Shown here piece by piece: positions 33,242-47,785 of a stretch of 64,000 nucleotides of DNA (positions are counted from its first letter, which is position 1; each line of letters opens with the position of its first letter). The position numbers and the translations under genes are program-made. Under the pieces are notes generated by a model, which searched no databases, was not told the origin of the DNA, and saw nothing but the letters and a program-made list of their open reading frames with translations. The DNA comes from Rosellinia necatrix (taxonomy: Eukaryota > Ascomycota > Sordariomycetes > Xylariales > Xylariaceae), in the NCBI GenBank assembly GCA_021209875.1, contig JAGYVD010000007.1, positions 1,302,001 through 1,366,000 of the forward strand, read 5' to 3'.

Positions 33242-34927
33242 ATGTCTAGCCCACCTAGCCCACCTAGCTCGAGGGAATCCAACCAGTCACCCACCCGTGA
33301 TAATCTTGAGCAGGATCGTGATAGGCAGCGGCTTGAATCCACTGCGGACGGCACACCCGAAGCTCCTCCTAACGATGGTGCGGGCGCCGGGGAAGCCGAC
33401 GAGTCCACATGGGCAACTTTTGCTAGACCCCCACCGGGCTTCGATATAGATACAGCCCTCCAGACAATTAAGCAAAGAAATGGTGAATTCTCCTTGGATC
33501 CCGCCGACGCGGTCGAGGAGTCTGTCGAGGAAGAGATCGCAAGACAGATCGCCGAGCTAGAGGAAATCAGGGGCGCGCCGACAACAGACAAAGAAAGGGA
33601 GAGAATCGCGAAGACAATCCGATCCCTGAGAGAAGGTGGGTGGCTTGAAGGCCTAAAGCTCCAGCTTGCTGGCAGCGACACTGTTCCCATTGAATACTTC
33701 AACCGGCTTGTCGCCGAGCACGAGAACACAATTGCTAAAGTAGCGCAGATCAAAGCTGACGCAGATCTCCAAGTAACCAAGAAAACGGCCCAAGCGAAGG
33801 CCCTCGAGGATGAGAACGGCCACCTGCAGGAGCGAATTAAAACCCTTGCAGCCCAGGAGCAGGATCTCAAGGATGGGCTGGTAGAGTGCCGGCAGACCGG
33901 AAAGGACCTTTTGGAAGAACTCCATAAGGCTAAACATCTGGGGGAGTCGAGGCTGCAGGCGATCGATGAGCTCAAAAAAGAACTGGACTTGGCGTGGACG
34001 AACCTAGAAGCCGCTCGTCAAAGGGGTGACAATCATGAAAACGAGGCCCAGTTACTTCGTCGGCAAAAAATGATTTCGGACCAAATGGCGCAAGTGAGCA
34101 CGGACAAAAACAGAAGACTAGAGTCGGAGAACAAAGATCTCCTTGAGCACAAGAGAGAGCTCGCCAACCTGAAAGGCCTCGAGAAGCAGATATCGGGGCT
34201 GACGACCGGACTCGCCGAGCGCGACGAGACCATCAGAATACTCAAGGCCCGATTAGCAGAAGTGGGCAGCGCCTCGTCGTCCGGGCACGATGACGCCGCA
34301 GTCCGGAGATCGATCGAGGAGCTACAGGCTCGCTGCAGAGAGCTCAGAGCCGAGAGGGACATGCACCGAGACAAGTGGGCTAAGCAGATAGTCAGCGACA
34401 ACCCTGACTTGGCCGAGTTCTGGGGCGCCGTCGAGACGACGAACCGGGAGATGGTGCAGCTTTACCGCAGCATCGAGAGGCTGAGCCGCATCCTCGGCCT
34501 CGGCGACCGCGTCCTGGACGTGCCGGAGATCGTCGAGAAGATCATCGAGCAGGTGACGGCGTCGGTGACCAACGTGCTAGAGACGCCGGAGCTCACGGTG
34601 CTCGGCCTGCGCACCTCGAATGCGGTCGCGCAGGTGCAGATCGAAGCGATGCAGCGCGAGCTCAACAGGGCCTCGCTGTATTGGGCCGAGGACGACATAA
34701 AGGCCCGAATGAGCGTGGTGGCAGACGAAGAGGTCGAGGGCCGGGTCAGCGCCCAAACCCGAGCCTACCGCGAGGAGCGCCAGAATCTCCTGAACCACAT
34801 CCACGATGCCCAAGTCGCTTTCATGGCCCTTGCCGAGGGAAGCGCGGATCGCGAGGCCATCGAAGCCCTCGTCGACCAGTTCCTGCGACCCGAGTCGCTC
34901 CTCCCAGGGGCTAAGCCCCCGGCTTAG
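33242..34927 (+). CDS. Unrecognised coiled-coil protein, 561 aa
   Basis: Single-exon gene. Residues 1-60 are Ser/Pro/Asp-rich and disordered. From about residue 95 to 400 the protein is a nearly continuous Glu/Lys/Arg/Leu-rich coiled coil with heptad-like leucines (for example AEHENTIAKVAQIKADADLQ and LKGLEKQISGLTTGLAERDE). A more mixed helical C-terminal part (about 400-545) contains YRSIERLSRILGLGDRV and VLDVPEIVEKIIEQVTASVTNVL. It ends with a Pro-rich tail. There is no signal peptide or membrane segment. I do not recognise the family. Coiled-coil sequence similarity alone (to SMC, myosin or golgin types) would be uninformative. The GC content rises sharply towards the 3' end. It has no close neighbours on either side. 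Confidence 0.8.
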   Translation: MSSPPSPPSSRESNQSPTRDNLEQDRDRQRLESTADGTPEAPPNDGAGAGEADESTWATFARPPPGFDIDTALQTIKQRNGEFSLDPADAVEESVEEEIARQIAELEEIRGAPTTDKERERIAKTIRSLREGGWLEGLKLQLAGSDTVPIEYFNRLVAEHENTIAKVAQIKADADLQVTKKTAQAKALEDENGHLQERIKTLAAQEQDLKDGLVECRQTGKDLLEELHKAKHLGESRLQAIDELKKELDLAWTNLEAARQRGDNHENEAQLLRRQKMISDQMAQVSTDKNRRLESENKDLLEHKRELANLKGLEKQISGLTTGLAERDETIRILKARLAEVGSASSSGHDDAAVRRSIEELQARCRELRAERDMHRDKWAKQIVSDNPDLAEFWGAVETTNREMVQLYRSIERLSRILGLGDRVLDVPEIVEKIIEQVTASVTNVLETPELTVLGLRTSNAVAQVQIEAMQRELNRASLYWAEDDIKARMSVVADEEVEGRVSAQTRAYREERQNLLNHIHDAQVAFMALAEGSADREAIEALVDQFLRPESLLPGAKPPA

Positions 34928-35413
34928 TGACCGACGGTGACGTGAAGCGCACTGGTGACGGCAGAGAGGGACAAGGTTCCCCGGATTCTGCTGCCAGAGA
35001 GGCCGACATGTATGGGGATTAATTAACTCGGTGCTACCTCGGTTGCGGTTGCGGTCGGTTGGGATCCGACCGTGATTGAAGTACACGAATGAGAGGCAGT
35101 CGCCAAGAGGATAGCGAAGAGCTTGGCCGCCGAGATCCAGGTGGTTGGTACCGCATATGATCGCAAAGGGATAGGACGTCGTCATGTCTAGTTCGTCCCG
35201 TCGTTCGTCATGCTTCATTAGTTAGATTAGTTTGATCTGTTTTAAATCGATCATGATCATGTTACCAGCATTCAAGACCGTAAGCGAGCCCAAGTGAACT
35301 CTGCGTCCAAGATAGGAACTGAAACTACTGTATATCCCGGATCACCTGTTTCCTCGTCCTCATGTCGACGGGATCAGACAATACGAGACTGGTGGATGTT
35401 GTGGAGGTAGGCC

Positions 35414-35522
35414 GTACCTAGTGCATGTATACCTAGTGCATGTAGACATGATGTAGGTATAGTGTACGAAGTAGGCATCATGTAAAGTATAGTGTAGGCA
35501 TCATGTAGGCATAGTGTAGGCG
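35414..35522. repeat. Degenerate tandem repeat of CATGTAGGCATAGTGTA-like units
   Basis: Successive imperfect copies of words such as GCATCATGTAGGCATAGTGT and AGTGCATGTA. Intergenic, with no coding sense. Confidence 0.65.
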
Positions 35523-36734
35523 TGGCGCATGCGAGCAAGTAGGTAGCGCAATCCGTCCAAGACACACGAAACCAGATTACTGGTGGCCTATGTCGATGCC
35601 ACGTTATGAGCTCAACCTGTACACTCAACCCATACAGAGCAGCCACCATAGATCATCATACCTAGGTAGGTAGGTGTTTACTTGGCTGAGTGCTGGTCAT
35701 GGTTGGTGGTAATGAAGTGGAACCCGTTCCGGATCTTTATCTTCAAGAAATAAGAGCAAATGATTGGCATTTGCTAGCACGCCAACGTTTTCTCGTTCCC
35801 CTCCCCGCAGTGAGGCCATGCCTTGGGGGTTGTTGGATGGCGAAGTAAGAGAAGAGAAGAAATCCAATGCCAATGTTGAGGAGGAGGATAATGGGGAGAC
35901 TTGGAACCTATCTAGAATGAAAGATGAAAGGTAAAAGGGGCAATTCAAGTTTTAGGTACAAACTCTCATTTGATTTGCCACATGTATTTTAGTAAGTCAT
36001 GTAAAGTTACCCAAGGTACCTACGGCAGGTAATAGTAGTAGTGGCTTGAGACAGTGGCCCGCCTTTGATATGCACTCACCAACTTCAATTACCAGTCCCT
36101 AAGTCAGCATGTATAATCAGCCTGTTTCCAAGGTCGCTAGCCGTTTTGAGAGTGCCGCCTTGGCAGATCCGCATCTGTGCTTGAATTCGACGTCGGTGTT
36201 TTCCTCCCTACACTAGGTACTTGGCAACCATCCAAGAACTCAAAAACCCACGACCGGCAATCTCCATACGGTTCCTGGTTCAGCCCTTTTCGTCTTTTCG
36301 TGTCTCACCAAGACCCCTACACAACATAGATGTATGTATTTGAATTCCTCACCAAAACGAGAGATGTCAATATGCCCTAAGGGCTTGGCCACCGCGCGGC
36401 CGGCACAGACTTCCTATGTGTACGCACATCCGATTCCATCATCCCACTATGTAGCAGAACAATACCGGTACAATCCCGGTCGCGATTACATACCTACCTA
36501 CCTAGGTAGTTCCACTACAGACACAACGCCTGGATACCGATGAATGCACATCAAATCATGGCTCCCAGCATGCCTGCCTGGTTGTGACATAACGCGAGAC
36601 ATACCTTATCGACTGAGCATGTAGCAGCACATAACTACCTGCCAGTTAGTTATCTCGAACCCGGGGCGCGCATCTAGAGGAGCGCTACCCGCGTTCGTGC
36701 TACCCGCCCCAGTACTACCCGCCGCCTCAGTACC

Positions 36735-36741
36735 GTCTGTC

Positions 36742-36821
<80 letters not shown>

Positions 36822-36849
36822 TGTGTGAGAGAGAGAGAAAGAAAGAAAA
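36735..36849. repeat. Long GT dinucleotide microsatellite
   Basis: A CTGT lead-in, then 34 uninterrupted GT units (36747-36814), then ATGT, more GT, GA and GAAA units. Intergenic. Confidence 0.97.
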
Positions 36850-37163
36850 GGCGCTGTGTGATGGGAAATGCCGTTGCCCCTGTGGTTATCAGATTATCTG
36901 ATCCATAAAAAGTCCGAGGGGCCTTGCGTCAAGTTGGGTTTAAGCGTAAGCGGCAGGAGGATAACGAAGCACATGAAGAAAGCATGGTTGGGATTGTCAC
37001 GTCATCTATCGCGGAGTGGGAATAAGCACGGTTCCGATGGGCGCATGTCTTTCGGCCTTGCAGCACCTGGCATTCGTTCAGGTTCAACTTGTTCCGGGCT
37101 ACGACTTGTTTTATCAGTCAGGCCGGGTATGAATACTCCCATTCGTGGCCTGTCTGGTTCAGT

Positions 37164-37251
37164 ATGCACTCATGATGCACCCACGATGCAATCATGATGT
37201 ACTCACGATGCACTCACGGCGCGTTCGCTACGCATCCGCGATGCACTTATG
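37164..37251. repeat. 11-bp tandem repeat, eight copies
   Basis: Eight head-to-tail copies of an ATGCACTCACG-like unit; the sixth and seventh are the most diverged. The exact 11-bp period is kept throughout. Intergenic. Confidence 0.85.
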
Positions 37252-37363
37252 ACCTGGCAGCTAACGTGAAAATTCTCTCGATTATGTAGCCTCCCGCGAT
37301 GGGACCGGTCTTGTGACGATCCTCGCTTACAGTATCATTTCCATCAACAGCAACGACACCTCC

Positions 37364-37431
37364 TCTTTCTTTCTTTCTTTCTTTCTCTCCCTCTCTCTCT
37401 CTATGTGTGTGTGTGTTTTTTTTTTTTTTTT
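37364..37431. repeat. Compound TTTC/CT/GT/T microsatellite
   Basis: TTTC units, then CT units, then GT units, then a poly-T run, all consecutive. Intergenic. Confidence 0.95.
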
Positions 37432-38788
37432 AGTGGGCATCCCATCCCCATCTCGGAATGAAATTGTCGGCCGGCTTGGCAGAGATGACGGTCCCCTATT
37501 CTGTTAACCTAGGACCATGTTCTCGAAGGCTACTCCACTGAAGGCCGTGTTTTCAATGCCCCGAAGTGGAAATATACTCTCGACTACCAGCCCGTATCAT
37601 TGCCCTGAGACGGTCTAGCATGGATAAATTCTTCGGTTTTTATCCATAGTATAGGAACCAGCGTAATCATCCAGTGTACTCATCGACCGCTCTCCACCGT
37701 GGTTTTAGACATGTGGCAGACGAGCCAAGGAAAAACCTCGATCCTACCTTGACGATGCCCCGCGCCGACTACTTACGGCCCGGAACAGGACCGAAGGCTT
37801 GTGCCAGCGGCTCGCCCACGGACGCTTGCAACCACAACCATGATAGCATGCACCTTGGTCATTTACTATTTCCAGCATAGCGGTCTTCCGCGCCACAGCC
37901 CGGGACTAGAGCCCCCGCCAGCGCCATAGTAGCTACGGCTTAGACATCTTCCGCTGACGAGGAGCAAGCACAGGTCCACGGGTCCGCCGTCCAATATGGT
38001 CGACGGCTTGGTCTTCTCAGCATGGCCCAGATCCCAGATATCTAGGTAATCTAGGTACCGCCGCTTACAGCCTGTTCGTCCATCATGCTGTCTAGCCACC
38101 TGGGAGCACCCCTTTCCGCTGTCTGTTCTTGGTATCGTAGGTCGTCCGTCTCGTGCTGGGCGTGACCAAACCGCCGGGATCGAAGAAGCTGCTCGGGCCT
38201 GTTTAGGAAGCAGCTCGTCGTATCGGTGCCATGTGTCACTTGCCTAAACTTCTCCTCTCGATATCAAAACAGGCGTCGCAACCGCCACGGCCTGTGGAGA
38301 GCCCCAAATAAACTTTTGTCATTTGTCATTCTGTTACACCCATGCAGGATGGGACCTCATCTATCTATTGCCTTCCAAGACCTCCAGAGGCCAGGGAACC
38401 ACATCGGTCTTACTGTCCCAGTGCCTCGGGGTTGGGCTGCCTTTGGAGGATAATCTTCGAACCCCCACGTCCTCACTCGACTAGCATGAGACAGGAATCA
38501 GGGTAGGGAGAGAGGACGGGTTTCAGCATATATCTATCGTATGGCAAAGGAGCAGAGTGCCGGCTGTAGCACAGCGTACTTTATTTACCCTTCGCCCTCC
38601 ACCTCTCTTTCGGTTTGCCTTGTGCAGTTCCGTATTCATTTTAGCCTCAGCGTGATCGACAGGCCAACGATTGATCTTCATAAGAAGGCAAATATATCTA
38701 AGCACGCTACGGAAATATACCCTCTTGTACCTGCCACTAGGCCCCTTGGCCAAGGCATCACGCCTCCTTTTCATTCAAGGGGAACGCA

Positions 38789-41141
38789 ATGCAGTCACCA
38801 CCAACCTCACCGCCGTCGCCTTCGGGCCCCCAAGGGGTATCTAACCCAAACCAAGGCTGGATGGCGGCACGATTGAGGGTCAACGTAACAATTTCGACAT
38901 ACTACGCCATATCCCTCTCAATCCTCATCGCTATGTTCATCGTCGGTCATTGGACTCGTCACCTATCGCGGGGTGCGTCTCGCTCCAGGGTCCTTTATCC
39001 TATCACCGCGTTTTCAAGGTGAGTCCAGGAAGGGGTTGATCCTGCTCCCTTTCTGACGGCTCTCTTAGAACTATTCGGAAAAGATGTCTTCGAACACTCT
39101 CTGGTTTCACTTCTGTCGGACATGCTATACTCGTGGTCATCTTCGTGGCGTTGAACGCCCTCTTTAGCTTCTACCAGGTCGACTACAGCAGGATTTCAAA
39201 TGTTGCTGCACGGTTTGGATGGTGAGTTGACAACAATATTCAAGTCTGAAACATTCCGTTAACATTAGGCTCAGGATGGCCACCGGGAATCTAGCCTTTG
39301 TAGGTGAGTATTATCATAGCCTTCACTCTTCTCTCGTGTTTAATTCTGGTGCAAGACATCCCTAATCTCCCCCTGTCTAAATCTCAATCTGTAATACGAT
39401 ACATCCCTCCAGAGCTTTCGCGAATTTCATCCTCCAGGCCAGTTGCTGACTCCAAACCTTGAAGTCTTTCTGGCCCTAAAGAACACGCCTCTTGCGATCT
39501 TGACGGCCTACTCCTATGAACGACTCAATAGTCTGCACCAGATAGCCGGATATACTACCCTTCTATACACCATTCTACGTGAGTAACAGATACACTCTGC
39601 TCCACCGCTAATCGTATCTTTGTCTCCATTGGATACTTGCCAATTTTGAGGTCTCGCCGTATCCCCTTCTCTGCCCAAATGCACAGCTCGGACTAGGACG
39701 AATTTACTGATATCGTAATTATATAGACGCTGCAATATACACCTATTATTTCATGAGCTCTGGGAGGACGCATATCCTTCAAGAGGATATCGTCACAGCT
39801 GGTATCGTCCTCGGCTTTGCCATGTTCTTCACTGTATTGGCTGGTATGACCCTACGACGATTCAAGTACGAACTTTTTTACGTTATCCACTTAGCTCTAT
39901 TCGTGGTCATCGTTGTTACTCTAGGCTTGCACCGACCAAGTTTTGAGCCCGATAAGACTTTGATCGTGACCGTTCTAATCGCCTCCGCCTGGTTCTCTGA
40001 TCGGCTGATCCGCCTTGCCCGCTTGGCCTTTAATCGTATCAATAACGAAGCCAGGGTATTCCCACTGCCAAACGGTGGCACTCGTATAGTGCTTAAGAAA
40101 CCTATGGCACGCGCGAGGCCTGGAAGTAAGTCAACTGTCATCTTAATCGAGTTACCGAAGTGCAAAGTTGGTTGCACGAAATGCGAAGGGGTTTGAATGT
40201 GTCAAGCTAATTGACTTGTCACAGAGCATTGCTATGTCTGGTTGCCGCACATCCGAACGTTCGAGACGCATCCTTTCACGATAGTCGCGACTGAGCCTAT
40301 GGAGCTCATAATCAACACATATAGTGGATTTACGAGCGATTTGCACCGATATGCGAGCGAGAACCCGGGTGCAAATCTTGCAGTATCGGTCGAAGGGCCA
40401 TATGGAACCTTCCCAGACCCAATGAAATATGACAAAGTCGTACTTGTTGCAGGCGGATCAGGCGCTACCTTCACAGTTGGTCTAGCGGCAGATATGATCC
40501 AGAGGTTGGGTACAGATTCCTCAAAGCAGATTGAATTCATGTGGGCAACACGAGGCACTGGTGGGTAGTAATCAATGCAATTAGTTCAAGTCAAACTCGG
40601 TATCTAACAAGATCACGCAGACAATATCTCCTGGTTCACTCAACATCTAAACCGCCTTATCTCACACGAGCACGCGCCCAGGATCAATTTGAGACTGCAT
40701 TTAACAAGAGCCGAAAAGATGGACAGTCCATCCACCCACATCCCAAGCTCGCCGTCCCAATTGTCCACCGCCGTGGCGTCATTATCGGCCACCACCCCCC
40801 TAGAGAAGAGCCTAGAGTCACCTGTGTTAAGCGCACAAACATCCTCCGTGGTTCTCCGCGAAAGATGCCTAGAAAATGTTGATAAGCAGGAGAAGGCGGA
40901 ATGCATAGAAAAAGAGATCCTGTTGGCAATAGACGGGTTGAACCTGCCCATCATACACGGCCGACCAGACGTCGAGCTTGCGGTGAGGGAGGCGATTACA
41001 TCGGCCTCAAAGGACGAAAGGATACTGGTCGCAGCGTGTGGCCCTACTGGCCTAGTAGGCGTCGTGCGAAACACGACGGCAAGCTGTATTCGAGTAGACG
41101 GGCCGGCGGTGGAGCTCCATTGTGAGCAGTTTGGTTGGTGA
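38789..41141 (+). CDS. Ferric reductase-like transmembrane protein (FRE/NOX superfamily), 595 aa
   Basis: Seven exons: 38789-39018, 39069-39221, 39269-39303, 39465-39578, 39727-40125, 40225-40560, 40621-41141. All introns have GTRAGT-type or GTGGGT donors and the phases close to a single 595-residue frame. The N-terminal half holds several transmembrane helices. Bis-haem histidines are spaced as in the family: SLHQIAGYTTLLYTILH and IHLALFVVIVVTLGLH, each pair 13 residues apart. The C-terminal half has the FAD motif HPFTIV, the NADPH motifs GPYG and VLVAGGSGATF, and the terminal AACGPTGLV. Expected role: NAD(P)H-dependent reduction of metal chelates at the plasma membrane or an internal membrane, usually in iron or copper uptake. 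The third exon is only 35 nt. No iron permease or multicopper oxidase gene lies next to it. Confidence 0.9.
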
Positions 41142-42977
41142 TAATTAGGCATAACGAGTGATGATTTCGCTTTTAATGGAAGGAATAATGATTTGATATT
41201 CTCTTAGATGCAAAAGCCAACTCGGCATGCCTTGAAGATAATTAAAGCACGTGGTTTACAGGACTTCTCGGTCTCGATTTATGTACTAGTGGGAAAACGC
41301 AGCACCGGCTCTTATATGTTTAACACGAACACCGCCACCCCTATCACGGGTGGCTAATTATCGAGTGATAAAATGTCCAAGTACTCCAGGAAACACCAAA
41401 GTACCCAAGCCATCAATCAGGGTGGGCATATGACTTTCCCTTCTTAATATATCATAACCAAGACACCTATTAACTCTATCCTGGAAATAGCAGTGACGGT
41501 ATCTCCCATCGTCATCTATCCGAGCGACGTGCTTCATCACCCCTACTTTTCAACTCAATCATTGATACAGCCCCTCCTCAGCGCAACCAGGCACCCCGGC
41601 CCCAGTGAGCCAGTCGGACCCGCAGGCGAGAATCAACGGCTAAAAAAAAAAAAACAAAGCCCGCCCCGGAATGCGGATGGCATGATGGCACCCCCCCACA
41701 TACCGAGAAACCGTCCCGGCCGCGGCCAAATCCCCCCTGTCTAGCGCCGCCGTGGCCGCAGCCGGAACCAGCAATAGTAGAACGTTGTCAAGCCAAGTAT
41801 GTACTTGGTCGTCTCTGCGGCCGCAAGAGCCAGCTCTGGGGAAATCGAAAAAGGAAAAAGAAAAAAAAGGGGGGTGGCTGGTTCTGAGCCTCAGTCTCAT
41901 GTTGGTGATACGTATCTAGGAATTAACCCTAGCCCAAATTATCCTTCGCTTCACTCACGTAATGAAGACGGGAGGCGGCTGGCGATGGCGTTTTGAATGC
42001 GTCGTCAATCAGGATAGAGTATGCCAAAACCAGCGGGCAATTAGGTTCATCCACAATATGTGATGTGCATGTGGTGTTCCCGATGCTTTCAAGGGGGACC
42101 TGGGGGTGTCGTTGTCTTATGTGATAAGGTCAATTCATACCACGTCATAACTATTCATATGTGATAACTATTAATAATGAGGCAAGACACCTAGGTGGTT
42201 TTAAAAAAAACTGGATTTATCTGCGCCAACTACCTACAAGTAGGTGCGCGAATAAAACTAAGCCTTGCCATCGACGCCGAGCTGTTAAATGCGACAAGGG
42301 AACAGCTTCACCAATGTTTTTGTACAAATCGCGATAGAACCCCATGCAAATAGTCGCGTCCCGTGACGTGTATGACCCTGCCGTTTCCTGTTGTCCATTC
42401 ATCAAACCACTTTATAATGCAATTATCCATCCAGCCACCCTTCCCTCGTCTCTCATGATCTGGGTATAAAAATCAAACTCCTGCTGTCTAAACGTTCCCT
42501 AAAAACTAACTTTCGGCGCAGAGTTTCTTTTTGTTTCATAAGCTCATGCGCACAGAGCAACTTCACCTAATATCTATGCTGAGAGAACATACCATATCGG
42601 TATAATCCTCTGAGCATGCGCGGTAGCACCCAATTAGGGTGACTGAGTCGCCCTGGGATGCGATTGCTGTCAAAAGCCGCATGACTATTAGGACGAGATA
42701 GTGTGGCGAGTCTCCGTCAAGCGGTTTGATTGCGGTAAAACAACAGGGATATAAAAAAAGACGATGCCAGCAGCAAAGTGAACTTATCCCAACGGGGAGA
42801 CGACTGTAGGTGAGCCGTACCTCGGGGAAAGAGCCCAGTTATGGAAGCAAAGCCTGAGTGAATTTTCCAAAATAGAATAAAGCTTGTGGTTGAGATCCGG
42901 TGCATGCGAGCGTCCCAGTTGGTTATGCAAAGTAACCACAATGAAAGGGACAAAGCGATCTGGAGGCGGGTTTATTC
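41142..42977. other. Intergenic region, no gene seen
   Basis: 1.8 kb between the convergent 3' ends of the FRE and SNF1 genes. It contains short A-runs (41642-41654, 41858-41868), but no recognisable gene or RNA. Confidence 0.6.
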
Positions 42978-45649
<2,672 letters not shown>

Positions 45650-45690
45650 CTCGGTGAAGCGCATGCAGCGAGATGACGAGATCGAGAGGT

Positions 45691-45728
45691 CGAGGAAGAG
45701 GAAGAGGAAGAGGAAGAGGAAGGGGAAG
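45691..45728. repeat. GAGGAA repeat just upstream of the SNF1 start
   Basis: Imperfect GGAAGA/GAGGAA units 40-80 bp upstream of the SNF1 ATG. In the transcript this is a CTTCCT pyrimidine tract, probably in the 5' UTR or core promoter. Confidence 0.85.
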
Positions 45729-46174
45729 AGGGCGTTGTCGGGTGTCGGTTCACGAGTACGGCTCACGATTCACGATTCACGGCGGTCGTAGAAGAAACTG
45801 CTGGGGCTGTGGATAGACGGATCCAGAGAGCAATGGGCGGGACACCAGCTAAGGACCACGAGATAGCGGCACAACCGGGACCGGGGAGGATGCGCCCGTG
45901 GATAGACGAAGCAAGTCAAGTCACCTTAGTGCGGCCGCCCAACAGAGACAACAGAGGGTCCTGACAGGTGTTAGTATCCTAGCTAAGGACTCATAGAGTC
46001 TAGGCCAGCTAGTGCTCGGCACTCCGATCGGTGAACTTGAGCTTTGTGCGCAGAAGTTCAAGATGGGAAAGCATGGGAGCAGATACGATGGCTTGGGCCC
46101 AATTTCCCGGACAGAGAGGGACTCGGGGATGAAGCTTGCTAACTCACAGTGGTGGCGATACGTTGGTGACAGGA

Positions 46175-46279
46175 GTGGTGGTGGTGGTGATGGTGATGAT
46201 GATTGTGGTGACGGTGGAGGTGGTGGTAGTGGTGGGTGGTGGGTGGTGGTGGTAGTGGGTGATGGTGGTGTAGATAGTG
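46175..46279. repeat. GGTGGT/GATGGT-rich tract
   Basis: About 100 bases of imperfect GTG, GGT and GAT triplets, about 0.55 kb upstream of the SNF1 start. Confidence 0.85.
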
Positions 46280-46767
46280 GTTCTCCTGCCCATTCTGCTG
46301 GGTGCTATTTGGCGATAGGTACCTTCTGCTGGACCACCGGTACCGCCAAGTAACAACCCCTCGGTGGGGGTACAATAGATCCAAGCTCCCTCGAGGACTG
46401 ATATATCGGGCAGCCTAAGTACTTGCCAAGGCAAAAGATGTACACTCCCCAAGCAAGCATCCCAGGGTACCTAAGGTACCCAAGGTACCCAACCGAGAGT
46501 GGTGGGACTCGCCTATTATGTATACGCCGGTAACGGTTGCAATTTTTACACCATGTGCCATTCTCAGGGTCCAATTCTGTTGCCATGCGGTTTTTTTTTT
46601 CTTCTTTTTTCCTCTCTGTACGCCACTTGCACCCTGGGGGTAGAAGACCTCCTTCCATGTTCCTGCGCAGATCGTGAGGGTTCTCCCATGATTGGTGGAC
46701 CCGCACTTTGGGGGGTCGGAGGGGTTTGGGGCACATAATTGGCTACAGAGTGGTGTGGTCAGCCAGC

Positions 46768-46817
46768 GACATGCCAGGACATACCAGGATATGCCAAGAC
46801 ATACCGGGACATACCTG
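46768..46817. repeat. 10-bp tandem repeat, five copies
   Basis: Five consecutive copies of GACATACCAG with one or two changes each, with an exact 10-bp period. Intergenic. Confidence 0.85.
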
Positions 46818-47785
46818 GGTAAGCTAGAATCACCTCTTTATACCTTGCTTGGGACCTGTTTAAGGGTTCGTCATTTGCCTTAGGTACTTACTTATCCAAG
46901 TACCTAACTTTTAGGTAGGTAGCCAGTCACCTACTATGTACTATCTAGCAGTATTGCTACTTCACCAGGGCACAGGGGTTATCAGATGTCAGGCAACATG
47001 AATGAGCAGCTAAATGCTGCCTACTTCATACCTAACCTACCTACCTACCTGCCTACTTAGTACCTAAATGATATCTAGAGATTGTATTACGTAATTCTTG
47101 TCGGGTGAGAGCAACCCGAAGTGAGTGGCGGGGGATCCGCCACAAACTGCTTCTATGCGAACCGAAGCCTGAGCTTCTGGACAGCTCTAATTAAAAGGAT
47201 CTTGGATTTAACATAAGCCTCCGCCTGAGTATGAACATTATTTGATTACAGCACTCATGTCCGTCAACTGGACAATCGAGTGGGTTGGGGGGTGAAGACC
47301 GGCATACGTGTACACTTGTGCACACACCACTAAGACCGTAGGCAAGAGATAGTCATGGTGACCGCGACTTGGGCCATTCACTACTACAAGTATGAGGTAT
47401 TTTCCTGAATAGCGATTCGTTAATAACACGGTTCAACATAGGGCCTAGTGGGTGATGTCATCCGCTTCTAGGGCACCAGCTGTCCTCGGCGACTCCTGTC
47501 GATGCAATTACAGCTTGGATGGCAGGGGGCCCGAATCCCGGGCCTAACAAAGCCAACACCGTGTTTCATAAGCGGAACTCGCCGTGCTTGAGAACCTAGG
47601 TGATTCACCATGCATTCGATAGGTAATTATGCCTCACAGATGCATACAGCAACCGATTTTAATACATGTGTATGGTACAAGAGGGGTGTGACTTGCTATC
47701 ATACAGTAGGCAGGTATCGAAAGGAGTTCGTGTGTCTAATCGAATCTTGCCAATGTCTGGGGAAGGGTAGGTAGTCGATATCTCG

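Larger units (their letters stand above)
34928..38788. other. Long intergenic region with many simple repeats
   Basis: 3.9 kb with no supported gene. It holds TAGGCAT/GTGTAGG tandem words (35414-35522), a long GT microsatellite, an 11-bp tandem repeat, a CT/GT/T compound microsatellite and several TACCTA clusters. The longest ORF (109 codons at 36868) looks random. Confidence 0.55.
45650..47785. other. Intergenic region upstream of SNF1
   Basis: 2.1 kb covering the SNF1 promoter and the 3' flank of the small mitochondrial-protein gene. It contains the GAGGAA tract, a GGTGRT-rich tract, a 10-bp tandem repeat and ACCTACCTACCTACCTGCC-type words near 47035-47060. A 143-codon ORF at 46305-46736 runs through low-complexity sequence and was not accepted as a gene. 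Confidence 0.55.

Noticed and set aside
33166..33975. 269-codon minus-strand ORF
   Set aside because: Antisense to the coiled-coil gene; Ser-rich translation typical of reversed Glu/Leu codons.
46305..46736. 143-codon minus-strand ORF upstream of SNF1
   Set aside because: Runs through repeat words and intergenic low-complexity sequence, has no domain, and no supporting splice or start context.
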